From an uncultured Spongiibacteraceae bacterium (GTDB taxonomy: Bacteria; Pseudomonadota; Gammaproteobacteria; Pseudomonadales; CAMLJR01): a stretch of 9,790 nt of DNA. This document shows, in pieces, positions 1 through 5,789 of this stretch (position 1 is its first letter; each line of letters opens with the position of its first letter). The position numbers and the translations under genes are program-made. The stretch spans positions 1 through 9,790 of the forward strand of contig CAMLJR010000117.1 of assembly GCA_946480345.1 (NCBI GenBank). Reading direction: 5' to 3'. The notes under the pieces are model-generated. The model ran no database searches. It was not told the origin of the DNA and was given only the letters and a program-made list of their open reading frames with translations.

Positions 1-911
1 GTAATCTCGACCCTACCGCGATGCGCAGCACACTGGCCGCTCGCGATTACCAAGAGGTGATTACGTATAGCTTCGTCGATCCCAAGCTGCAGGCCTTACT
101 TGCACCGCAGCAAGCAGTTGTCGAGCTGCGTAACCCCATCTCGGGGGATATGTCGGTGATGCGCACGACCTTGTGGGCGGGTTTGCTAAGTACAGTGATT
201 CATAATCTAAATCGCCAGCAGCAGCGAGTTCGCCTGTTCGAAACGGGGCTCAATTTCAAACCTTCCACGAATGCATTGCCGGAACAGAAGAAAATGCTGG
301 CGATGGCGATCACCGGGCGACGTTATCCAGAGTCCTGGAGTGCTGCCAACGACCTCGCCGATTTCTTCGATCTGAAGGGCGATTTCGAGGCGTTGATGCA
401 GCTGGCGCGGGAACGTGGTCGCGTCAGCTTCAAACCGGCGGAGCACCCAGCCTTACACCCCGGTCAATGCGCGGCTATCGTCGTGAATGACAAGGTGGTC
501 GGTCATCTGGGCGCGCTGCATCCTGAACTGCAGCGACAGTTGGACATTGCCCAATCGGTCTACCTGCTCGAAGTCGAGTGGTCGGCAATCGCCGAAGGAA
601 CTGTGCCCAAATTTGCCGAGCTGTCGAAGTTTCCAGAGGTTAGGCGTGACCTCGCCTTTGAGTTCGATCGTCAGTTAGCGGCTGAAGACATACTGTCTGC
701 GGTTCGAGAAGTAGCAGGCAATTACCTGCGAGACCTCAGGCTATTTGACGTTTATCAAGGCAAAGGTATTGATCCACAAAGAAAAAGTTTGGCTTTTGGC
801 TTGACGTTCCAACATTCATCACGCACTCTTACGGACGAAGAAATCACCGCTGCGGTAGATGCCGTGGCTTCCGTGCTGAAGACCCGCTTCGGGGCGACGT
901 TAAGGAATTAG
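1..911 (+). CDS. pheT: Phenylalanine--tRNA ligase beta subunit, C-terminal part
   Basis: This is the 3' part of pheT; the 5' end lies outside the window. The open frame (codons from base 3) runs in from the left edge, so the ATG at 21 is internal. About 302 codons are present, against roughly 795 residues for a full-length bacterial PheT. The beta subunit pairs with PheS in an alpha2beta2 cytoplasmic enzyme that charges tRNA-Phe; beta carries the editing and tRNA-binding domains. Visible hallmarks are the stretches [38 protein letters not shown] and ALHPGQ.A, all close to E. coli PheT. The last 95 or so residues (from [10 protein letters not shown], about base 630) form the ferredoxin-fold anticodon-binding domain and include LFDVYQGKG and the SRTLTDEEI near the end. 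The stop TAG is 2 bases before ihfA, so the two genes are probably co-transcribed, as is usual in gammaproteobacteria. Confidence 0.97.
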   Translation, partial: NLDPTAMRSTLAARDYQEVITYSFVDPKLQALLAPQQAVVELRNPISGDMSVMRTTLWAGLLSTVIHNLNRQQQRVRLFETGLNFKPSTNALPEQKKMLAMAITGRRYPESWSAANDLADFFDLKGDFEALMQLARERGRVSFKPAEHPALHPGQCAAIVVNDKVVGHLGALHPELQRQLDIAQSVYLLEVEWSAIAEGTVPKFAELSKFPEVRRDLAFEFDRQLAAEDILSAVREVAGNYLRDLRLFDVYQGKGIDPQRKSLAFGLTFQHSSRTLTDEEITAAVDAVASVLKTRFGATLRN

Positions 912-913
912 TA

Positions 914-1216
914 ATGACGGCTCTCACCAAGGCCGAAATGGCTGAAAAACTCTTCGAAGAACTCGGGTTGAATAAACGCGAGGCGAAAGAGCTGGTAGAG
1001 ATATTTTTTGAAGAAATCCGTACCTGTTTGGAAACGAACGAGCAGGTCAAGTTATCGGGTTTCGGTAATTTTGATTTGCGCGACAAAAGTCAGCGTCCGG
1101 GACGTAATCCGAAAACCGGTGAAGAAATCCCGATTTCGGCGCGGCGCGTGGTGACTTTTCGGCCGGGTCAAAAACTGAAAGCCAGGGTAGAAGCCTATGC
1201 TGGAACCAAGTCATAA
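914..1216 (+). CDS. ihfA: Integration host factor alpha subunit
   Basis: This encodes a 100-residue HU/IHF-family protein, the same size as E. coli IHF-alpha (99). With IHF-beta it forms a heterodimer that binds specific sites in the DNA minor groove and bends the DNA sharply, acting in recombination, replication and sigma-54 transcription. The N-terminal helical half ([19 protein letters not shown]) is typical of IHF-alpha. The DNA-binding arm contains [12 protein letters not shown] (about residues 63-74), with the intercalating Pro at position 66, and ends in [14 protein letters not shown] good ribosome-binding site, AAGGA at 902-906, lies 7 bases before the ATG. The gene starts 2 bases after pheT, the standard pheST-ihfA layout, and its last 20 bases overlap the next gene. 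HU paralogues are the alternative, but the pheT linkage and the alpha-type arm settle the call. Confidence 0.97.
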   Translation: MTALTKAEMAEKLFEELGLNKREAKELVEIFFEEIRTCLETNEQVKLSGFGNFDLRDKSQRPGRNPKTGEEIPISARRVVTFRPGQKLKARVEAYAGTKS

Positions 1217-1553
1217 CGACGAATTGCCGGTCATCCCCGCCAAGCGTTATTTCACGATTGGCGAGGTGTCTGAACTTTGCAGCGTTAAGCCGCATGTACT
1301 GCGTTACTGGGAGCAGGAGTTCCCGCAACTGAAGCCGGTCAAGCGCCGGGGTAATCGCCGTTATTATCAGCGCCAGGACGTACTGCTTATTCGGCAGATT
1401 CGAAGCCTGTTGTACGAGCAGGGTTATACCATCGGCGGCGCGCGTCAACGCATGGCCGACACCACTGAATCATCCGACGAGAATCAATACAAACATTTCG
1501 TCAAACAAATGGTGGTTGAGCTGCAGGACGTCTTAAAAGTTTTGCAAAGTTAG
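1197..1553 (+). CDS. MerR-family transcriptional regulator (ihfA-linked)
   Basis: A 118-residue protein with an N-terminal MerR winged helix-turn-helix at about residues 15-85: [24 protein letters not shown], then [16 protein letters not shown] and the [14 protein letters not shown] that ends the DNA-binding domain. The short C-terminal tail is helical and presumably forms the dimer coiled coil. There is no Cys-rich metal-binding loop or large ligand domain of the CueR or BmrR kind, so a metal or drug sensor function is not indicated. The ATG lies inside ihfA (20-base overlap), with AGGG at 1184-1187 as a plausible ribosome-binding site 9 bases upstream. This points to translational coupling with ihfA. 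An equivalent small MerR gene follows ihfA in Pseudomonas and many other gammaproteobacteria; its targets are unknown to me. Confidence 0.92.
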   Translation: MLEPSHNDELPVIPAKRYFTIGEVSELCSVKPHVLRYWEQEFPQLKPVKRRGNRRYYQRQDVLLIRQIRSLLYEQGYTIGGARQRMADTTESSDENQYKHFVKQMVVELQDVLKVLQS

Positions 1554-1582
1554 TTCACGCCGAAATTCTTCTCGGTTAAGAT
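1554..1582 (+). promoter_or_regulatory. Likely promoter of tRNA-Pro
   Basis: A candidate sigma-70 promoter lies between the MerR gene and the tRNA. It has a -35 box TTCACG (1554-1559, 4 of 6 matches), a 17-base spacer and a -10 box TAAGAT (1577-1582, 4 of 6). The -10 box is followed at once by the G+C-rich stretch GGCGCCCC (1583-1590). A G+C-rich discriminator of this sort is characteristic of stringently controlled stable-RNA promoters. The predicted transcript would start near 1589, about 40 bases before the mature tRNA. Box matches are moderate, so this is an inference from spacing and context. Confidence 0.5.
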
Positions 1583-1630
1583 GGCGCCCCTCTTGCGGGC
1601 GTCCGACTCACAAGAATTTACTTCTCAAAT

Positions 1631-1707
<77 letters not shown>

Positions 1708-1756
1708 AATCCCCGCATCTGCATGCTTCCATACAGTGAAGAAGGAGAGTGTGAGC

Positions 1757-2215
1757 GTGAACGATCTCGAACGACTAATGGCCATCGAATCGATCAAGCA
1801 GCTGAAGGCCCGCTTCCTGAGGTGTCTGGATACTAAGGATTGGGATGGCTTCGCTGCCACGTTATCTGACGATGCGGTGCTAGACATGAGCCAACAGGGA
1901 AGCGAGGTGCTTGAAGGTGGAGGCAGGGCGATCGCCGATTGGACGCGCGATTCCGTGGATCGTGCCGAGACCGTCCACCACGCTCACACTCCCGAGATCA
2001 ACGTGACGTCTCCAGACTCGGCCACTGGCGTGTGGGCGCTACTGGACGTGCTGCGTTGGCCGGAGGGGGAAGCCATATCGGAGATGGTGACGTACGGCCA
2101 CTACCACGAGTCTTACGTCCGTGTAGGCGGCGAGTGGAAGATCTCCCGGATATTCTTGACCCATCTGCGTATCGACCTCACGGAAGGAGCTGGTTTGCGC
2201 CCGGCTCTCGCATAG
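1757..2215 (+). CDS. SnoaL/NTF2-like domain protein
   Basis: A small cytoplasmic protein of about 152 residues with the cone-shaped SnoaL/NTF2-like fold (nuclear transport factor 2 family). The family includes polyketide cyclases, scytalone dehydratase, ketosteroid isomerase and dioxygenase beta subunits. The pattern is typical: an N-terminal helix pair ([21 protein letters not shown]), then [13 protein letters not shown], a conserved HHAHTPEI segment, a strand [11 protein letters not shown] and the C-terminal [19 protein letters not shown]. Paired His residues could line an active pocket, but no substrate can be assigned. The frame is open back to a GTG at 1736. AAGGAG at 1742-1747 lies 9 bases before the GTG at 1757, so I place the start there; the GTG at 1751 is too close. 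The gene sits 49 bases after tRNA-Pro and before a TetR gene. Possibly a dehydratase or isomerase in a catabolic pathway. Confidence 0.8.
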   Translation: MNDLERLMAIESIKQLKARFLRCLDTKDWDGFAATLSDDAVLDMSQQGSEVLEGGGRAIADWTRDSVDRAETVHHAHTPEINVTSPDSATGVWALLDVLRWPEGEAISEMVTYGHYHESYVRVGGEWKISRIFLTHLRIDLTEGAGLRPALA

Positions 2216-2221
2216 GCGGCT

Positions 2222-2247
2222 GCGTTCTTGGCAGCACGCCAGAACGC
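2222..2247 (+). repeat. Hairpin after the SnoaL-like gene
   Basis: Inverted repeat with left arm GCGTTCTTGGC (2222-2232), a 5-base loop AGCAC and right arm GCCAGAACGC (2238-2247). Ten pairs form with one bulged T. It starts 6 bases after the stop codon of the SnoaL-like gene. No T-run follows, so it is not a classical intrinsic terminator, although it could protect the mRNA 3' end or assist termination. The rest of 2248-2475 shows no gene or promoter that I can support. Confidence 0.45.
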
Positions 2248-2475
2248 GATGCCGAGCCCATGCGGCAACGCGCTGTTGTACAGGCCATCCACTAGGGTTA
2301 TCGGGTCACGATGCTAAATGCGACTGGATCCAAGTTGAACGCTGGATAAATACGAGTTAGATAGCTTGTTCAAATGATGCCGTCTCGCTGACCGCTTATT
2401 TCTTTGCGCAATTTCATTTTTAGTTAAGCCCCGTCATTTCGATCCATAACTGTTTGAGAGTAAAACCAGGACTCG

Positions 2476-3222
2476 ATGGTACGATTCGCGTATTCGCATC
2501 GGGGTTTTTACCGTGATCAATCGTCGTTACCATATGGCATGACCAATCAAACTAAATCCAATAAAGCAGTGGTGACACCGACCCTTTCGCGACCAGGCGT
2601 TTATGCTCGCGGCTCGGATACCGTCGATACCATCCTAAAAGCCGCGCTAAAAATTCTGATCGAGGAGGGCGCCTCCGCGTTCACTCTCAACCGGATTGCG
2701 AGCGAATGCGGATTAAAGGTTGGGAACGTTACCCGTCATTTCCCGCGAAAGGAGATGCTTGTCCAGGTTCTGCTGGAAGAGCTCCTTAGGCCGAGCCAAG
2801 GACTTGTTGAAAAAAATATCAAGAAAAAGGGGTTGTCGGCAGAGGCTGCGCTGGAAATGGTCATCGCGGGCAGCTTGGATGAGATCGCAACGAAGCGAAT
2901 GACCCACTTGTTTATAGAGCTGTGGGCGATGGCGAATCACAATGAGTTTGTCGCGGATCGTCTCGAGGCTTGCTATCGCTACGTTCACGAACTCTTCGCC
3001 AGATTTATTGGGGAATTAAACCCCAAACTCAGCGCCGAAGACGCCTACGCGGTCTCTCTGTTCATCTGTGCATCGATTGAGGGTTCGACGGTGATGACCG
3101 GCTTTGGCAAGCCATGGAGTTCGATGATGCCGCAAATGAAAGTGCTTGCGGTAAAGTCTTTTGTCCACCTCGCTAAAACCATCACACCGGCTGAATTGGG
3201 AACACTTACGCAACAAAACTGA
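2476..3222 (+). CDS. TetR/AcrR-family transcriptional regulator
   Basis: A one-component repressor of TetR type. The N-terminal helix-turn-helix runs from DTILKAALKILIEEGASAFTLNRIASECGLKVGNVTRHFPRKE without a break (interspersed here: Phe-Thr-Leu before the first HTH helix, GNVTRHF in the recognition helix). The C-terminal helical domain (LFIELWAMANHNEFVADRL, then FICASIEGSTVMTGFG) would bind a small ligand and dimerise. Start choice is uncertain. ATG 2476 has AGGA 4 bases upstream and gives 248 residues. The in-frame ATG at 2539 (MTNQTKSN) gives 227, nearer the usual TetR length, but lacks a clear ribosome-binding site. The gene is convergent with the PhyH-family gene, sharing the terminator at 3248-3279. 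It is the only regulator near the two matching palindromes at 4296-4319 and 4445-4472, and so is the best candidate to bind them. I find no such palindrome upstream of the gene itself, so autoregulation is not evident. Confidence 0.92.
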   Translation: MVRFAYSHRGFYRDQSSLPYGMTNQTKSNKAVVTPTLSRPGVYARGSDTVDTILKAALKILIEEGASAFTLNRIASECGLKVGNVTRHFPRKEMLVQVLLEELLRPSQGLVEKNIKKKGLSAEAALEMVIAGSLDEIATKRMTHLFIELWAMANHNEFVADRLEACYRYVHELFARFIGELNPKLSAEDAYAVSLFICASIEGSTVMTGFGKPWSSMMPQMKVLAVKSFVHLAKTITPAELGTLTQQN

Positions 3223-3247
3223 TGCGGTTCGGCACCGCTGACTCAAA

Positions 3248-3279
3248 CAAAAACGCCCGCTTTGTCGCGGGCGTTTTTG
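3248..3279. terminator. Strong bidirectional intrinsic terminator
   Basis: A perfect 13-bp inverted repeat. The left arm is C-AAAAA-CGCCCGC (3248-3260), the loop TTTGTC and the right arm GCGGGCG-TTTTT-G (3267-3279). The G+C-rich 7-bp core is flanked by a T-run on each strand, so it can stop transcription from both sides. It lies between the convergent TetR gene (ends 3222) and PhyH-family gene (ends 3304), as expected for a shared terminator. Confidence 0.93.
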
Positions 3280-3303
3280 CTTCTGGTCAATGCTAAACAG
3301 GTT

Positions 3304-4203
3304 CTAATTCAACTGCGGAGCGCCATCGGCGTCGGCATTTATATCTCTATAGTCATGCATATATTCTCTTCCGAGCGCGACCATGTCTGGCATTAACACA
3401 TCCGAGCCTTCGCCGATCTTTTTGGGATCGCTGCAGAACCCAAGTGCAAAATTGGCCATGGTGTAGCCCAGTAAATCGGTTAAGTCTGCATCGAAGTCCT
3501 TGGCGAATTCGGGCGGGCACGAGATGTATTGATTTTCTTCTTGCCGCAGCCAGCTAAGGCTGTAGGTGATGTTCATTGCGACCCGAGCCGAGTTCGAGCG
3601 GTTGAGGCCCCCGCCGTGTATTACCGTGCCGGTATACAGAAGCACTGAACCGCGGGTCATCTCTGCTTGGGCGGTCTCTTCCGGTGTGGCTTTGCGGCTG
3701 AAATCCCACGCCTGGCTGCCTGGAACCAGCACGGTCGCACCATTTTCCTGGGTGAACTCCGTCATCGCCCAAATGGTATTGAACTGAGGCTCGATCGGCA
3801 TCGGCAAATAGCCGCCACCACCACCCCCCCAAACCAGTCGATCCCGGTGCAGCGGTTGCGCTCCCTGGCCGGGCATGAGCGTAATGAGCTGAGTATTGTT
3901 CAACTGAATACGCTCGCAATAAGGACTGAGGAACTCTTCTGCCGCGCCAAGAATCAGGGGGTGCATAACGACCGGTCGGACCGCCGCACAGCGTGCAACT
4001 AAAGCCCCTGTTCGCTTTGTCGAAAGGCCGCCAAATTCTCCCTGTCCTACCGGTGTTTGGTCGATCCATGGATTTAAATCGGCGTCGAGCGCCGTCAGCT
4101 CCTCCGGCGAAAGAAGGTCTTTAATAATGCACGCGCCATCTTTCGCGAGCGCAGCCAGGATGTCCTGAACCGTACAATCCCGGCTCAATGTTTGAAGACT
4201 CAT
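3304..4203 (-). CDS. Phytanoyl-CoA dioxygenase (PhyH) family oxygenase
   Basis: A 299-residue Fe(II)/2-oxoglutarate-dependent oxygenase of the PhyH family, about the usual family length. Such enzymes hydroxylate or otherwise oxidise a small substrate while decarboxylating 2-oxoglutarate. The facial triad is visible as H119-R-D121 (QPLHRDR) and H196 (HGGGLNRS). R207 (SARVAMN) lies 11 residues on, as expected for the 2-oxoglutarate carboxylate. Other family marks are NTIWAMTEFTQENGATVLVPGS, RGSVLLYTGT and SLSWLRQEENQY. An unusual Gly6 run follows the HRD motif (WGGGGGGYLP), encoded partly by seven consecutive C on the plus strand (3824-3830). The ATG at 4203 has AGAGG (complement of 4212-4216) 8 bases upstream and is preferred over the longer frame starting at 4272. 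The gene is divergent from the second oxygenase and its promoter contains the shared palindrome. Substrate unknown; phytanoyl-CoA itself is only the name-giving example. Confidence 0.9.
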   Translation of the reverse strand: MSLQTLSRDCTVQDILAALAKDGACIIKDLLSPEELTALDADLNPWIDQTPVGQGEFGGLSTKRTGALVARCAAVRPVVMHPLILGAAEEFLSPYCERIQLNNTQLITLMPGQGAQPLHRDRLVWGGGGGGYLPMPIEPQFNTIWAMTEFTQENGATVLVPGSQAWDFSRKATPEETAQAEMTRGSVLLYTGTVIHGGGLNRSNSARVAMNITYSLSWLRQEENQYISCPPEFAKDFDADLTDLLGYTMANFALGFCSDPKKIGEGSDVLMPDMVALGREYMHDYRDINADADGAPQLN

Positions 4204-4295
4204 ACTATTTACCTCTGTGAAAGATCGTAGACGCGGTGACTGATACAGATTGCGGATTTTGCGCGTTAGCAAATTCGTGCTGCTCCCCGGTTAAA

Positions 4296-4319
4296 AATTG
4301 TTGATGATTATCAACAATT
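4296..4319. promoter_or_regulatory. Operator palindrome 1 (GTTGAT-N4-ATCAAC)
   Basis: Arms AATTGTTGAT (4296-4305) and ATCAACAATT (4310-4319) are perfect reverse complements around a 4-base centre GATT. It occupies the -35/-10 spacer of the PhyH-family promoter and touches the -10 box, where a bound dimer would block RNA polymerase. The core GTTGAT-N4-ATCAAC is repeated exactly in operator 2. Binding by the nearby TetR protein is inferred from proximity and palindromic geometry; a MarR-type or other dimeric regulator encoded elsewhere is possible. Confidence 0.8.
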
Positions 4320-4325
4320 GTTCAA
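4297..4325 (-). promoter_or_regulatory. Promoter of the PhyH-family gene
   Basis: On the minus strand a -35 box TTGAAC (4320-4325) is separated by 17 bases from a -10 box AACAAT (4297-4302). This gives a start near 4290 and a leader of about 87 bases before the ATG at 4203. The -10 match is weak by itself. The call rests on the identical layout at the divergent promoter (4441-4469) and on the palindrome filling the spacer. A GATAAT within the spacer on the same strand is an alternative -10 box but has no good partner. Confidence 0.6.
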
Positions 4326-4440
4326 GTGTTTTTTTGACGATAATTTAACCGCATGACAGGCGGGGACGAGCTCGCTGGGGGAGAAGATACGCACCGCGCA
4401 GCGTTCGGAATTGGGCCAGTGGCCGCAGTCATAAATATGC

Positions 4441-4469
4441 TTGACAAATAGTTGATGGCCATCAACTAT
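4441..4469 (+). promoter_or_regulatory. Promoter of the second oxygenase gene
   Basis: A perfect consensus -35 box TTGACA (4441-4446), a 17-base spacer and a -10 box AACTAT (4464-4469) predict a start near 4477. The leader would be about 140 bases before the ATG at 4619. The register matches the divergent PhyH promoter almost base for base (TTGA..AAT.GTTGAT, then ATCAAC.AT), which supports both calls. Confidence 0.68.
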
Positions 4470-4472
4470 TTG
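4445..4472. promoter_or_regulatory. Operator palindrome 2 (perfect 28 bp)
   Basis: Arms CAAATAGTTGAT (4445-4456) and ATCAACTATTTG (4461-4472) flank GGCC, which is itself palindromic, so all 28 bases are a perfect palindrome. It overlaps the end of the -35 box, the entire spacer and the -10 box of the plus-strand promoter. The core GTTGAT-N4-ATCAAC is the same as in operator 1, while the outer arms and the centre differ. That suggests the 16-bp core is the recognised part. The two operator centres are about 150 bases apart, which would also allow looping between two bound dimers (inference). Confidence 0.82.
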
Positions 4473-4478
4473 CGGCAC

Positions 4479-4512
4479 CACGAACGGTGAGATTTAAAGA
4501 TTATCGTTCGTG
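4479..4512 (+). repeat. Inverted repeat in the leader of the second oxygenase mRNA
   Basis: Perfect 8-bp arms CACGAACG (4479-4486) and CGTTCGTG (4505-4512) around an 18-base loop. If transcription starts near 4477, this stem would sit at the very 5' end of the mRNA, where it could stabilise the transcript. It could also be a second protein-binding site, or chance. Bases 4513-4600 show nothing else I recognise. Confidence 0.4.
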
Positions 4513-4618
4513 CTTTCGTGAGATAAGTGCAGTTATCAAAGCTATTCGCCGCACGCAGGCTTTATTGCCTCTTACCGACATGCGACCCCATTTTACGTTT
4601 GTGAAGAAGGACATAGTG

Positions 4619-5668
4619 ATGAGCAAACAAAGCTTCCTGCGACCGGTTGCTGAACCCCAGATTATTGAAAATGCGTTTACCGAGGATCAGCGCCAAAGAC
4701 TATTTAACGTTCTGCGCAACGAAAGCCCGTGGACATTGATTCTCGCGCAAGAGTTCACCTCGCCAGAGCAGGTAATCGCAGTCTCCTCCGGCTCGCTTCC
4801 GGAAGGCGTGGTAGCGACCTGGGATATGTTTTTAACCCCGGTTTTTCGCGCGACGCTTGGCAAAGCCCACGCCAGTCTTTTTCCGGAGATCGAAGACTGT
4901 TTCTACAATTCGAAGTTTCTCGATCTGGCGCGCCATTACTGGAAGGCCAAATACGCCAGCCCTGATCTGATGGTGGTCAATATTCAGGGCCCCACGGAAG
5001 CGGGCGGTCCACCGCATGTCGACGGCGCTTATTTCCGTGGTTTGAACTACGGAAATACGCCGACCTGGTTGATCGGTTTAATGACCAAGTGCGGCCTGTT
5101 CCGCCATTGGCAGGCCAAGAAAGCGCAAGTCATTACGTGGTACTACAAAGGGCAGATCGGCGGCGGTTTCACTTATTGGCCGGATGGTCCCGCTGGGCAA
5201 CCGAAGCAACTCTATGCGCCAATGTGGGGCCGTGCTGCGGTGGTTGAAAATGAGGTCATGTATCACGGCGCCAATGCTTGCGGTCCGGCAGAAATGCGCA
5301 GACCCGAAGGCCTGGCGATTAACTCAGTGATTGAAGCGGATCCGCAGTCGGCCGACGGCTGGCAGATTACGACGGATGGCAAGGTCATTCAGCGTTTACC
5401 TGCCGAAGAAACTCGGTTGCTGGTGCATTGGGGCGCAGATATTTTTATGGACATGGATGAAATGAAGCTCACGCTCGACCATACAGACGATCTGACTCAT
5501 GAGCGGGTATTCGACATTTTCTTTTCGGATATGAAAGCGAATGGCCATTCGTTCAAGGTTCCAGCCGATCCTCTGAACGATCCCGAGTTCGTGCAGCTTC
5601 TCACCAGGCTATACGATCCTGGTTTACCGACCATCATGCCGCCGGAATATGGATTCGCCGCAGCCTGA
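4619..5668 (+). CDS. Putative Fe(II)/2-oxoglutarate-type oxygenase
   Basis: A 349-residue protein of no family I can name with certainty. It carries the pattern of a non-haem iron oxygenase: H133-V-D135 in GGPPHVDGAYFRG, a distal H216 in VENEVMYHGANACGP, and R227/R228, of which R227 is 11 residues after the distal His, the same spacing as in the PhyH neighbour. GGGFTYWPDG and WGRAAVVENEVMYHG fit core strands of a double-stranded beta-helix. There is no signal peptide or membrane segment, so it is probably cytoplasmic. The start at ATG 4619 (MSKQSFLRP) has AAGGA at 4607-4611, 7 bases upstream. The frame is open back to a GTG at 4487, but those 44 codons look like leader. It shows no close overall likeness to the divergent PhyH gene but shares its operator, so the two probably act on the same compound or pathway. 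Iron and 2-oxoglutarate dependence is inferred. Confidence 0.72.
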   Translation: MSKQSFLRPVAEPQIIENAFTEDQRQRLFNVLRNESPWTLILAQEFTSPEQVIAVSSGSLPEGVVATWDMFLTPVFRATLGKAHASLFPEIEDCFYNSKFLDLARHYWKAKYASPDLMVVNIQGPTEAGGPPHVDGAYFRGLNYGNTPTWLIGLMTKCGLFRHWQAKKAQVITWYYKGQIGGGFTYWPDGPAGQPKQLYAPMWGRAAVVENEVMYHGANACGPAEMRRPEGLAINSVIEADPQSADGWQITTDGKVIQRLPAEETRLLVHWGADIFMDMDEMKLTLDHTDDLTHERVFDIFFSDMKANGHSFKVPADPLNDPEFVQLLTRLYDPGLPTIMPPEYGFAAA

Positions 5669-5686
5669 TTCGAAATCCGCTAGGTA

Positions 5687-5717
5687 CGTTAGCTATGTTT
5701 TTTGCACATAGCTAACG
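5687..5717 (+). repeat. 12-bp-arm hairpin / inverted repeat
   Basis: Arms CGTTAGCTATGT (5687-5698) and ACATAGCTAACG (5706-5717) are perfect reverse complements around a 7-base loop TTTTTGC. It begins 18 bases after the stop of the second oxygenase and ends about 70 bases before the acyl-CoA dehydrogenase start. The T-run is in the loop, not after the stem, and the stem is not G+C-rich, so a classical terminator is unlikely. It could be an operator for the downstream operon or an mRNA-end structure. It does not share the GTTGAT core of the operators at 4.3-4.5 kb. The only promoter-like box nearby is a weak TTTACA (5732-5737). Confidence 0.6.
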
Positions 5718-5789
5718 CTACAGTCTTCCGCTTTACAGCAAGTCTGGCCATCCCTTAGCCTCTGCGTTTTCATTCAGCTTTGGTGTGGT

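Noticed and set aside
2216..2310. Short minus-strand frame with protein-like content (DPITLVDGLYNSALPHG)
   Set aside because: It has no ATG, begins after an in-frame stop and would run into the SnoaL-like gene antisense. I cannot match it to a family, so it is at most a gene relic.
4296..4319. Possible Fur box (GATAATCAT within operator 1 on the minus strand)
   Set aside because: Only half of the Fur consensus matches, and operator 2 has GGCC at the centre and no Fur likeness, while the shared core is GTTGAT-N4-ATCAAC.
4487..4618. A 44-residue N-terminal extension of the second oxygenase from GTG 4487
   Set aside because: The stretch has no ribosome-binding site at 4487 and overlaps the predicted mRNA 5' end; ATG 4619 has a good AAGGA site.
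5687..5717. Intrinsic terminator
   Set aside because: The stem is not G+C-rich and no T-run follows the right arm on either strand in the proper position.
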